From Flavipsychrobacter sp. (lineage in GTDB: Bacteria; Bacteroidota; Bacteroidia; Chitinophagales; Chitinophagaceae), in contig JAOQAP010000211.1 of the NCBI GenBank assembly GCA_025963465.1, positions 1-61,640 on the forward strand: a stretch of DNA of 61,640 nt, in the 5' to 3' direction. A model generated the notes under the pieces. That model saw only the letters and a program-made list of their open reading frames with translations. It had not been told where the DNA came from and did no database searches. This document shows positions 42,900-50,289 of this stretch, one piece after another. The translations under genes were made by a program, and so were the position numbers. Positions within the stretch are counted from its first letter, which is position 1; each line of letters begins with the position of its first letter.

Positions 42900-43424
42900 T
42901 TAGTTGTAGTTAACAGTTACCGGAACTGCAGTAGAGTTAGTGTAAACACCTGCCGCCTGTGCCGCTGATACGCTAAGGGTAGCACCCACTTTCAAAGTCT
43001 GTGCACCTAAAGAGCTCAGTGTACCTGTAGTAGCAGGGCTGCTCACGAAAGAACCAACGCTCATAGTGTGTGAGCTACCATCGGTCAATGTAGCAGTAGA
43101 TGGCAATGTGATAGCGTAAGTGTAAGAAGCCTGGCCTGCAACTGCGAACTCAGCAGCTGTAACAGTACCTGTAGTAGATGGCAGTGTAACACCACCCGAA
43201 CCGCCTGTAGTACGTGTGCTACCAGTAGCGAGAACAACAGTACCTGAAGTAGAAGCAGAAACTGCGATGTTACCGAAGTTCATGTCAACTGTTTTAGAGA
43301 TAGATATAGGAGTGATGATGGTAGCAGTTGCAGAAGCGGTAGCGGTTGCCTGGGCGAAAGAAGCTGTTGCTGATGCGAAAACGATTGTTGCTGCTACGAA
43401 TACTTTAGAGATGATGTTTTTCAT
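42900..43424 (-). CDS. DUF4402 domain-containing secreted protein
   Basis: 174 residues. Signal peptide about 1-24 (ends SFAQ). The mature part is rich in Ala, Thr, Ser and Gly with ITPISISKTVDMNFGNIAVS at its start and ends VPVTVNYN, the DUF4402 pattern of secreted or surface proteins that look like fimbrial-type beta-sandwiches. No cysteine in the mature part. The A/C-rich leader upstream and the strong terminator suggest high expression. The role is unknown, possibly structural. Confidence 0.8.
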   Translation of the reverse strand: MKNIISKVFVAATIVFASATASFAQATATASATATIITPISISKTVDMNFGNIAVSASTSGTVVLATGSTRTTGGSGGVTLPSTTGTVTAAEFAVAGQASYTYAITLPSTATLTDGSSHTMSVGSFVSSPATTGTLSSLGAQTLKVGATLSVSAAQAAGVYTNSTAVPVTVNYN

Positions 43425-43467
43425 TTTGTTTGTTTTTAAGTTTGTTTGAGTTTGTTTGTTTCGTTTG
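43425..43467 (-). promoter_or_regulatory. A/C-rich CAAACAAA leader of the DUF4402 gene
   Basis: On the minus strand the 43 bases before the ATG consist almost wholly of A and C with repeated CAAAC/CAAACAAA units and no Shine-Dalgarno. A-rich unstructured leaders support strong translation in Bacteroidota. Confidence 0.5.
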
Positions 43468-43592
43468 CCTGCCCGACTGGATAGGCGGGTTTGAATAGTA
43501 TATTGCTATTTGTATGCCATAATCTTAAATGATTGATTATCAGTGCTTTAATTTCTGGCATAGTACTAAATGTTCCGTAGGGAGGAAGATTT

Positions 43593-43607
43593 TTCCAAAA
43601 TTTGGAA
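43593..43607. promoter_or_regulatory. Palindrome TTCCAAA-A-TTTGGAA upstream of the DUF4402 gene
   Basis: Perfect 7-bp arms around one central base, about 170 bases upstream of the DUF4402 start and 40 bases beyond the histidine kinase stop. Candidate operator; the binding protein is unknown. Confidence 0.35.
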
Positions 43608-43628
43608 GAGATGACATGATTTTGGGTG

Positions 43629-43646
43629 TTCTGTACATGTACAGAA
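43629..43646. promoter_or_regulatory. 18-bp perfect palindrome with core CTGTACATGTACAG, copy 1
   Basis: TTCTGTACATGTACAGAA abuts the stop codon of the histidine kinase gene exactly. The 14-bp core recurs upstream of kup at 53471-53484, and 13 of its 14 bases recur inside the TPR gene at 48249-48261. Candidate operator. Confidence 0.45.
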
Positions 43647-44384
43647 TTAAAAGGTCACGGTAAACTCTGTACCCTCGTTTACCTTGCTTTTCACAGTTAT
43701 TGTACCGCCCAGCGATTCTATCTGTGCTTTGGTCATGTAGAGGCCTATGCCACGGCTGTCGTATCCTTTATGAAACGTTTCGTATAGTTTAAAGAGCTTA
43801 TCGCCAAACCGGTTGAGGTCTATACCTATACCATTATCTTTTACCTTGAGTACGGTACGTCCTTCTTCTTTATAGGTAACAATGGCTATGTCGGCAGGCA
43901 CATCTTTACGTGCATACTTCATTGCATTGCTGATGAGGTTATACAATATGCTTTCCAGGTAAGGGCAGGGGTAGGTAATGTGTGTAACGCCAAGGAACAC
44001 GTGTATAGTATCATCCTTTATACTGCCCTTCAGTTGCGTGGTAATGTCCCGGATCATTTTTGCCAGGTCACATTTCTCCTGCAACAGGCCGCCTTTCAGG
44101 TGTATTTCCGACATTTCCATAAATGCATTGAGCGAGTTCAGCAATGCAAGGCTGCTGTCGTGTATGTATTGAAGGCCCTCGCTTGTGCTCATGCCCAGGT
44201 TGCTGTTCTTTAATTGTGCCTTGGTGGTTTTTTTTTCCATCAGCATTTCGGTGAGCAGTTTTATATTACTCACGCCGCCACGCAGGTTATGGGCTATTGC
44301 CCTGTTCAGCTCCTCCAGGTGTTTTATTTTGTTGGCCAGGGCGTCATCCCCGGTTTTGTTTTCGTTGTTCTCTTGTTGCGACAT
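43647..44384 (-). CDS. Soluble histidine kinase without a sensor domain
   Basis: 245 residues. A short coiled N-terminus is followed directly by an H-box with AHNLRGGVSNIKLL (phospho-His near residue 36), then N-box LYNLISNAMKYAR, G1 VKDNGIGIDL and G2 RGIGLYMTK. No transmembrane, PAS or receiver part is present, so input must come from a partner protein or it works as an orphan kinase. It has no adjacent response regulator gene. Divergent from the 72-aa gene across 172 bp. Confidence 0.85.
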   Translation of the reverse strand: MSQQENNENKTGDDALANKIKHLEELNRAIAHNLRGGVSNIKLLTEMLMEKKTTKAQLKNSNLGMSTSEGLQYIHDSSLALLNSLNAFMEMSEIHLKGGLLQEKCDLAKMIRDITTQLKGSIKDDTIHVFLGVTHITYPCPYLESILYNLISNAMKYARKDVPADIAIVTYKEEGRTVLKVKDNGIGIDLNRFGDKLFKLYETFHKGYDSRGIGLYMTKAQIESLGGTITVKSKVNEGTEFTVTF

Positions 44385-44556
44385 AGAGTAAATGGGCTTA
44401 TGTTTTATATAACTTATTTATTACCGTGCCAACAGCTTTGTTACACAGTAAATGTCTGATGTATATAATAAAAACTATCCTGTAAGCCTTTATCAGATTC
44501 TTTCGCTACTTTCGTACACGACCAGGCGCCAATTTTATATACTGCAAAAGTTATAA

Positions 44557-44775
44557 ATGGCTACGTTACAGGAGGTGCACAATAAGCTTCAGGAGCTATG
44601 TAACAGTGATGACTATGTTCCATTAACTGCCTTCCTGAAGGAATTTGATAACGATGCAGAAGTAAAACAGCATATAAGGTCGTTGGTACAGCTTGAATTT
44701 ATAGAGCTGCACCGGCATCCCGATCTGATCTTCCTCACCCTGAGCGGCAGACTTACCATCCCACCTTTGAAGTAG
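44557..44775 (+). CDS. Small winged-helix-like protein (72 aa, unknown)
   Basis: 72 residues: helices (LQEVHNKLQELC; LTAFLKEF; AEVKQHIRSLVQLEFIELH) and a short C-terminal hairpin (LIFLTLSGRL), the order expected of a small winged helix. No known family recognised. Convergent with a similar-sized gene on the other strand with a single base between their stops. Confidence 0.5.
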   Translation: MATLQEVHNKLQELCNSDDYVPLTAFLKEFDNDAEVKQHIRSLVQLEFIELHRHPDLIFLTLSGRLTIPPLK

Positions 44776-44776
44776 G

Positions 44777-45031
44777 TCAATTCAGCGATATGCTATCGGG
44801 CTTTACCGTTCGCGTACCTTTAGACATGTTGTGATGTATTGTAATATCACCATTGGCATGCAGGTGATCTATAACCGGTCTCAGTTCATGCAGCTTGATG
44901 CGCAGCACCAGTGCTATAGAGTCGAGGCATATCGGTTTCCTCGTTTGCTGTTTACCGGTCATGTCCTTTATTACGTCCAGTACGGTTCCCGATACCTTTT
45001 CCATCAGTTGTTCGGCTTGTTCATTTGTCAT
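44777..45031 (-). CDS. Small winged-helix-like protein (84 aa, unknown)
   Basis: 84 residues. An N-terminal helix (QAEQLMEKVSGTVLDVI), a charged linker, then CLDSIALVLRIKLHELRPVIDHLHANGDITIHHN, which reads as helix-turn-helix plus wing. It shares the general helix-turn-helix-wing order with the convergent 72-aa protein, without clear sequence identity. Function unknown. Confidence 0.5.
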   Translation of the reverse strand: MTNEQAEQLMEKVSGTVLDVIKDMTGKQQTRKPICLDSIALVLRIKLHELRPVIDHLHANGDITIHHNMSKGTRTVKPDSISLN

Positions 45032-45166
45032 ATCGCGTGTGTTTTACGATGTGGCACTTGGTCAAAAAAATCGCTGAAAAAATCATGCCATGAGGACGTA
45101 CATATATGCTGAGTATAGGGTTCGGTTCAAAACTCATAAATGGCGTTCGCAACTTATAGCATAAGC

Positions 45167-45210
45167 ATAAACAAGAGCGCCTTCCATAACGGGAAGGCGC
45201 TCTTGTTTAT
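45167..45210 (-). terminator. Strong terminator after amt
   Basis: Perfect 19-bp inverted repeat (45167-45185 with 45192-45210) around a 6-base loop, core GAGCGCCTTCC / GGAAGGCGCTC, with A/T-rich stem ends. It starts 16 bases beyond the amt stop codon and could terminate in both directions. Confidence 0.88.
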
Positions 45211-45226
45211 GTTCATTGCGTTACAA

Positions 45227-46456
45227 TCATATCACTCCGGCATCATAAGCCTGTTCACCATGCAGGGCGGCATCAAGCCCTTTTTCTTCATCTTCCTCAC
45301 CCACCTTTACAGGGGTGAACAAATTGATGACCGTGAGCATGCCATAGGTAAATACAAAGCCATAGATGCAAGTGCCTACTACAGCTATCAGTTGGTGTAC
45401 AAAGAAGGTAGGATTGCCATACATAAGACCGTCGGCACCGTGTGCGTTCATGGTCTTGGTAGCAAATACGCCCAGCAATATTGTACCCAGGCAACCGCCT
45501 ATACCATGCACGCCCCATACATCCAATGCATCGTCCCAGCCGCGTTTGTTCTTAAAGTGTACCGCCACATAGCATACAATACCCGATGCGATACCTATCA
45601 TAATAGCAGATGGCAGCGTCACATAGCCTGCAGCCGGGGTGATGGTAGCCAGTCCGGCAACGGCACCTGTAAGCAGGCCCACGAACTTTGGTTTCTTTAC
45701 CAGTGTCCACTCTATGGCCAGCCAGGTAATAGCTGCAAATGATGCGGCTACGTCTGTGTTCACAAATGCAAGACCTGTTACGGCATCCACATCCAGTTCG
45801 CTGCCGGCATTAAAGCCATACCAGCCAAACCACAGCAGTCCTGTGCCTATAGCTATCAGCGGGATACTGTTAGGAGGGGAGTCTGTGTCTTTACGTTTGC
45901 CCACATAGATCACCGATGCCAATGCGGCAAAACCTGCAGTAGCATGTACCACTATACCACCGGCAAAGTCGAGTACGCCCCACTTGGCCAGCAGGCCACC
46001 GCCCCACACCATGTGCGCGAACGGATAGTATACCAGTACCTGCCACATAACAAGGAACACGAGGTACGACTTGAAGGTGATACGGTTAACAAATGCACCT
46101 GTGATAAGTGCAGGGGTGATGATGGCAAACATCATCTGGTAAGCAAAGAATACGAATTCAGGCATCTTGGTATTACCGGGGAATGGAGTGTTGAGGTCCA
46201 CACCATGCAGGCATGCCTTGTCGAGGTTGCCTATGATACCGCCCAGTGCATCGCCGCTGAAGCATAGCGAGTAGCCGCACAGGTACCACATAATAGTAGT
46301 GATACCCATAGACACAAAACTCTGTATCATGATACCCAGGATATTTTTCTTGCCTGCAAGGCCACCGTAAAAGAACGCGAGGCCGGGAGTCATTAACATA
46401 ACAAGACTGGTGGCGAGGAGCATAAAGCCCGTGGTGCCTGTGTCGAACGTAGCCAT
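45227..46456 (-). CDS. amt: Ammonium transporter Amt
   Basis: 409 residues with about eleven membrane helices. Family signatures: LVMLMTPGLAFFYGGL near the N-terminus, DFAGGIVVHATAGFAAL with the pore His, and DVWGVHGIGGCLGTILLGVFA with the second pore His. It forms a trimeric inner-membrane channel for ammonium uptake. It follows a beta-barrel porin gene by 39 bp in the same direction; in Bacteroidota this pair is often joined by a P-II (glnK/glnB) gene, which is not seen here. Confidence 0.95.
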   Translation of the reverse strand: MATFDTGTTGFMLLATSLVMLMTPGLAFFYGGLAGKKNILGIMIQSFVSMGITTIMWYLCGYSLCFSGDALGGIIGNLDKACLHGVDLNTPFPGNTKMPEFVFFAYQMMFAIITPALITGAFVNRITFKSYLVFLVMWQVLVYYPFAHMVWGGGLLAKWGVLDFAGGIVVHATAGFAALASVIYVGKRKDTDSPPNSIPLIAIGTGLLWFGWYGFNAGSELDVDAVTGLAFVNTDVAASFAAITWLAIEWTLVKKPKFVGLLTGAVAGLATITPAAGYVTLPSAIMIGIASGIVCYVAVHFKNKRGWDDALDVWGVHGIGGCLGTILLGVFATKTMNAHGADGLMYGNPTFFVHQLIAVVGTCIYGFVFTYGMLTVINLFTPVKVGEEDEEKGLDAALHGEQAYDAGVI

Positions 46457-46495
46457 AGTTTTATTTATTATTTAGGTGTGATCAATAATAATTGG

Positions 46496-47668
46496 TTACT
46501 CTTCAATGCCCGCGTTGTCTTTAGCAGCAGTGAACTTTGTCTTTATGCTCTTCAGTATGTCGAAGGTGATGCCGCCATGCACCATTACCTCGTAGCGTAC
46601 ATTTTGTGGTGCATTGTTGTAGGTAAATATGTACTGATCCTTGTCCATCATCAATGTCCTTCCTTCCAGTCTTATGTATGATTCGTCGGTAGGTTTGAAT
46701 TCTGCCCCTAATGTAAAGCCGGCCAGCTTGTATCCTGTCAGCTTGCCTTTGACATCTGTAATTAAAGTGGACATATATCCGTCAGGGTCCTGGAAGATCT
46801 CTCCACGCCCATAGATAGCAAATTTATTGGTGCATTGGTATTTCAGTGTAGCCAGTGCACTGTACATACTTGCCTGTTTGGTTCCTGTAGCTGCGTCAGC
46901 ATTCTGCTGTATGCAGTAGTCGCCGCCCACCTGTAGCTTCAGCTTGCCGAACTGGTAATTCAGGAAAAGGTTGTTGTGGAAGCGCAAATGCGACGTGGTA
47001 ATTCCCGGAGGGCTGTCGTCTCCTATATAGTTAGTATAGCCTATGCCGCCTTTGTCGCTCAGTGCATAAGTGATACCCATGCCCATCGATTTCTTTTCAT
47101 TATTATCTACATACATGCCATACCCATTAAGCAGGAACACATTGATCTCCAGTTTTGGCGTGGGGTCAAAGTTCAGGCGCAGGCCGCTCTCATAGTATGG
47201 TTCGTAAAAAGTACCAACCGCTACAGAGCTAGTCAGGTTCTCTGATGGCAACAGGAATTCTGTGCCAAAGTGTGTGCGGAAGAAGCCCGCATCTACCCAT
47301 AACTTGTTGCATACCTTAAAGCCGGCATGTGCCTCCATCAGGTGATTAAAAGGCGCCGGTGACCATGTAGCCGCAGCTATATCGCCAAAGTGCAGTACGG
47401 CAGTACCTCTTACCTTATCAGAGGTATACTGCACGGCTATCTGTGCCGTATTCAGCGATGGTGCATTGCTGCGGGGTGATACAGAGGGGAACTTCTGGAA
47501 ATTGCCCGGGCCTACGGAATCGGTATAGTAGGCATAATATGCATCTACATATCCCGTAACAGAGAAAGAAGATACAGTGTCCATCTTCTGCGCACGGCCC
47601 TGCGATGCTGCCAGTAAAGAGGAGAGTAATAACAATGCGGGTAAGCGTTTTCTGTTGCGTGTAGACAT
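46496..47668 (-). CDS. Outer-membrane beta-barrel porin (OmpL-like/BBP2 type)
   Basis: 390 residues from the ATG at 47668 (a TTG eight codons upstream is less likely because the signal peptide begins MSTRNRKRLPALLLL). Signal cleavage is near QGRAQ. The rest is alternating strands with aromatic girdles (VTGYVDAYYAYYTD, LHFGDIAAATWSPAPFN, GYTNYIGDDSP) typical of the BBP2 porin family. Directly upstream of amt, it probably lets ammonium or another small solute cross the outer membrane. Confidence 0.8.
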   Translation of the reverse strand: MSTRNRKRLPALLLLSSLLAASQGRAQKMDTVSSFSVTGYVDAYYAYYTDSVGPGNFQKFPSVSPRSNAPSLNTAQIAVQYTSDKVRGTAVLHFGDIAAATWSPAPFNHLMEAHAGFKVCNKLWVDAGFFRTHFGTEFLLPSENLTSSVAVGTFYEPYYESGLRLNFDPTPKLEINVFLLNGYGMYVDNNEKKSMGMGITYALSDKGGIGYTNYIGDDSPPGITTSHLRFHNNLFLNYQFGKLKLQVGGDYCIQQNADAATGTKQASMYSALATLKYQCTNKFAIYGRGEIFQDPDGYMSTLITDVKGKLTGYKLAGFTLGAEFKPTDESYIRLEGRTLMMDKDQYIFTYNNAPQNVRYEVMVHGGITFDILKSIKTKFTAAKDNAGIEE

Positions 47669-47743
47669 ATAGAAGGAACTAGTGTCTAACAAACATATTG
47701 AGAAAAATCTTAAAAGTCAAGGGTGTGGATAATTAAATCCGGG

Positions 47744-49279
47744 TCAGTTTGCAGACTTGCTGCTTACCTGTAAAATGAAGGTAAGGGTGTTTTCTACATG
47801 GTCCTTATATATCTCAGGAGCTTTTTCCTGTAGTTTCATGTAAATATCCAGTGCTTCTCTATAGTATTTCAAAGCATCTTCATTTGCCGTTACCTGTCCA
47901 TATAAGCTGCCCATGTTGAACAACAAGTTCGCGAGGGTTGGGTTGTATGCTTCAGGGTTGCCGGCCGCTAACTCGTCGGTTAGCGTGAGTGCATACAAAT
48001 AGATCTCTTCAGATTCAGCGTAACGCCCGATAGTAAAATAAAAATTGCCCACATTGTTCAATGTTACCGCAAGTGATGGCAAATATGCTTCCCTGTTTTT
48101 CTTTATTAATGCGCTATAGATATTAATAGCCTCGCTGAATTCCTCGTCTGCAAGATCAGGGTCTGTCAGTTTATCCAGATGTCCCAGCGATACAAGTGTT
48201 TGAGCCACATTGCTTATATATGCATCGTGATTGACTTTTAACATCTCCCTGTACATGTACAAACATTCTGCAAGTTCATTACGGGCTTCTTCCCGTTTAT
48301 CAACTCTCGTATGTAGAATGCCAAGGTTATACAGACTGATGGCGTAATTCAGATAGTATATTTTTTCGCCGTTCTCTATTAATGTAAGGTAAATTGCAGA
48401 AGAATAACGCAACTCTTTTTCCGCTTTATCATACTCAAGCATATTCTTATGCAGGATGCCAAGGTTGCCGTAAATAAGCGCTATTTCACTTATGTATTGG
48501 CCGGGATATTTTTCAAGTAATGGCTGGTAAGCGTCAATAGCATTGCTATAGGCCTGCTCTGCCTGCCGGTACTTGTTATTCCTTGTATGGATAGCTCCCG
48601 ATACGCCCAGGGCTGTTACTTTCTGCAGGTCACTTTCGGTATGCCCGTTTAATACGATTTCAATGTATTTTTCCGCCTTTAAAAGATCGTTGTGGTCAAA
48701 AAGAAAATTTGCGTACTCCATTAAGCTATCATACGAGGCAGCGCTCTGTATGCTTTTTTCATAATACCCACACACCTTGGCTACACGGCTTTCTACACTG
48801 TAATCTACAACTGTGGTCTGGGCAAGCAGCCTGTATTCCATAGCATTATTCTGCAGGCGTTCAGTCAATTGCTGTTGCTGTTTCAGCAGGTAGTCCTGCT
48901 CGGCAGCCATATCTGGCTCCTGCGCTTCCAGCATTGCTCTTGTTTCAGCGAATTTTCCTTCTTCGAACAATGTACGGGCATCGTTTATTCGTTTGGTATT
49001 TATTGTAGTTTGTCCAAACGTTTGCGCAAGCAGAAGCACATCTTTTTTAAATGCTTCTATCTGATTTTCCTTATCGCGTATCTGCTGTTTTACTCTTTGT
49101 TTTACTGCTTCCTTTTCGTCAGGTATCGCATCACACGTGTCTTTAAGTTCGGCAAGCGCTACACACATTTCCTTATACTCACCCGACTTACCCAGGTACT
49201 GGGTAATATTAATGGTGGCATCCGACACATTTTGTATGCCTATATTCCTGTCGCCCGAAATATACTGACCGTTATCCAT
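47744..49279 (-). CDS. Tetratricopeptide-repeat protein with N-terminal G-N-Q-TINI motif
   Basis: 511 residues. Residues 9-25 form the motif GDRNIGIQNVSDATINI. A helical, possibly coiled-coil region follows (about 38-140), then at least seven TPR-type helix pairs (about 170-505; for example LGNLGILHKNM-like and LNNVGNFYFTIGRYAESEEIY). No enzymatic domain recognised. It starts six bases after the 118-aa gene, whose C-terminus carries the same motif. TPR units with tetrad spacing near 48 residues (ISEIALIYGNLG, LNYAISLYNLG, ISNVAQTLVSLG, LPSLAVTLNNVG, NPTLANLLFNMG) resemble those in signalling and conflict-type proteins. Confidence 0.75.
   Translation of the reverse strand: MDNGQYISGDRNIGIQNVSDATINITQYLGKSGEYKEMCVALAELKDTCDAIPDEKEAVKQRVKQQIRDKENQIEAFKKDVLLLAQTFGQTTINTKRINDARTLFEEGKFAETRAMLEAQEPDMAAEQDYLLKQQQQLTERLQNNAMEYRLLAQTTVVDYSVESRVAKVCGYYEKSIQSAASYDSLMEYANFLFDHNDLLKAEKYIEIVLNGHTESDLQKVTALGVSGAIHTRNNKYRQAEQAYSNAIDAYQPLLEKYPGQYISEIALIYGNLGILHKNMLEYDKAEKELRYSSAIYLTLIENGEKIYYLNYAISLYNLGILHTRVDKREEARNELAECLYMYREMLKVNHDAYISNVAQTLVSLGHLDKLTDPDLADEEFSEAINIYSALIKKNREAYLPSLAVTLNNVGNFYFTIGRYAESEEIYLYALTLTDELAAGNPEAYNPTLANLLFNMGSLYGQVTANEDALKYYREALDIYMKLQEKAPEIYKDHVENTLTFILQVSSKSAN
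48249..48261. repeat. CTGTACATGTACA element inside the TPR gene
   Basis: Matches 13 of 14 bases of the palindrome found at 43631-43644 and 53471-53484. It lies in coding sequence. Confidence 0.3.
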
Positions 49280-49285
49280 TGCCTG

Positions 49286-49642
49286 TTACGATATGTTTAT
49301 CGTACTGTTGTGTGAGCCCTGCACTGTTTTGTTTCCGTTACCCGTAATGTTCAATGTATTCTCATTATTCATTCCCGGCGCTATAGTGGGTAGTATTTTG
49401 GTAAGTTCCGCTACCAGGTCCGGGTGTTGTTCCAGTATATCTGTCAGCTTATATTCAATGATGCCTTTAGATACCGCATCATCGGGATTCTCAGCTACCT
49501 TTTCGATCAGTGCTTTATCCTTGTCGCTCTGAAAGGGTTTTTTGATAATGTCCCATGCATTTTCTCCAATTTTCTCTATCAGTTTCTCACTGCCTTTCAG
49601 CAGCATAGGTATCAGTGCCTCGCATATCAGTGCTATTCCCAT
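49286..49642 (-). CDS. 118-aa protein with C-terminal G-N-Q-TINI motif, partner of the TPR protein
   Basis: 118 residues: N-terminal hydrophobic/amphipathic helix (ALICEALIPMLLKG), a Lys/Asp-rich helical middle (about 25-90) and the C-terminal motif GNGNKTVQGSHNSTINI at 101-117, which aligns without gaps with residues 9-25 of the TPR protein encoded next. A minus-strand TATATTTG -7 box lies at 49662-49669, 19 bases before the start. Family not recognised. The pair looks like one functional unit. Confidence 0.6.
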   Translation of the reverse strand: MGIALICEALIPMLLKGSEKLIEKIGENAWDIIKKPFQSDKDKALIEKVAENPDDAVSKGIIEYKLTDILEQHPDLVAELTKILPTIAPGMNNENTLNITGNGNKTVQGSHNSTINIS

Positions 49643-49661
49643 AAAATGGTTTTAAGTTTCT

Positions 49662-49669
49662 CAAATATA
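49662..49669 (-). promoter_or_regulatory. -7 box (TATATTTG) before the 118-aa gene
   Basis: Exact TAnnTTTG match on the minus strand, 19 bases upstream of the ATG at 49642. No well-spaced upstream TTG. Likely promoter of the 118-aa/TPR pair. Confidence 0.4.
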
Positions 49670-49677
49670 GTAATAAA

Positions 49678-49703
49678 AACCCCAAACCACTAAAGGGGCT
49701 TCC
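49678..49703 (+). repeat. CCCCTAAAGGGG-type repeat, copy 2
   Basis: AACCCCAAACCACTAAAGGGGCTT-type element, the inverse of copy 3 at 49747-49770 with one mismatch. The two could form a 24-bp stem with a 45-base loop between two genes of the same strand. Confidence 0.65.
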
Positions 49704-49746
49704 CCTCACAACTCTATAACTTAACGGGATATACAACAACAAGAGT

Positions 49747-49770
49747 AAGCCCCTTTAGGGGTTTGGGGTT
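49747..49770 (-). repeat. CCCCTAAAGGGG-type repeat, copy 3, overlapping a stop codon
   Basis: Inverted relative to copy 2 and same sequence as copy 1 (12645-12672) read on the minus strand. It contains the stop codon of the phosphoesterase gene and encodes its last residues (TTPNP). With copy 2 it probably acts as a terminator for the minus-strand phosphoesterase gene. Confidence 0.65.
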
Positions 49771-50264
49771 GTTCTCGGTCCAAGCTCTATCACTTCACAC
49801 TGCTTCATATCCTTGCCATCTATCACAAAGCGGATAAGGGTACGTACTTTATGCCAACCATGCACACCCGCAGCGCCGGGGTTCATGTGCAGGCATTTGA
49901 GCTTTTCATCAAACATTACCTTAAGTATATGGGAGTGTCCCGTAATAAAAAGCTTTGGTGGATCAGCATATAGTTCTGTGCGTATAGCTGGTACATACCT
50001 ACCGGGATAGCCACCTATATGCACCATCATTACATCCACTTCTTCGCAGGTAAATCTCAGTTTTTCAGGGTATTCCAGTCTTATATCCTGGCCATCTATA
50101 TTGCCATATACGCCACGCAACGGTTTGAAGGCTTTGAGCTTATCTGCAATGGCTGCAGTGCCAAAGTCGCCCGCATGCCATATCTCATCACATTGATCAA
50201 AGTGTTTGAATACAGCATCGTCAAGGTAGTTATGGGTGTCAGATATCAGGCCTATGCGGGTCAT
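49755..50264 (-). CDS. YfcE/MJ0936-type metallophosphoesterase
   Basis: 169 residues of the calcineurin-like fold. Metal motifs: ISDTHNYLDD (DxH), WHAGDFG (GDxx), YGNIDG (GNxD-like), VHIGGYPG and TGHSH. The length matches the small YfcE/MJ0936 phosphodiesterases, with no appended domain. The natural substrate of this family is generally unknown. The last five residues come from a repeat element that includes the stop codon. Confidence 0.85.
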   Translation of the reverse strand: MTRIGLISDTHNYLDDAVFKHFDQCDEIWHAGDFGTAAIADKLKAFKPLRGVYGNIDGQDIRLEYPEKLRFTCEEVDVMMVHIGGYPGRYVPAIRTELYADPPKLFITGHSHILKVMFDEKLKCLHMNPGAAGVHGWHKVRTLIRFVIDGKDMKQCEVIELGPRTTPNP

Positions 50265-50289
50265 GCAGGCAAATTACAAAATGTTGCTC

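Noticed and set aside
45140-45742. 200-aa plus-strand reading frame over the amt terminator and gene
   Set aside because: It runs through the terminator hairpin and lies antisense to clear amt coding sequence; composition shows it is a shadow frame.
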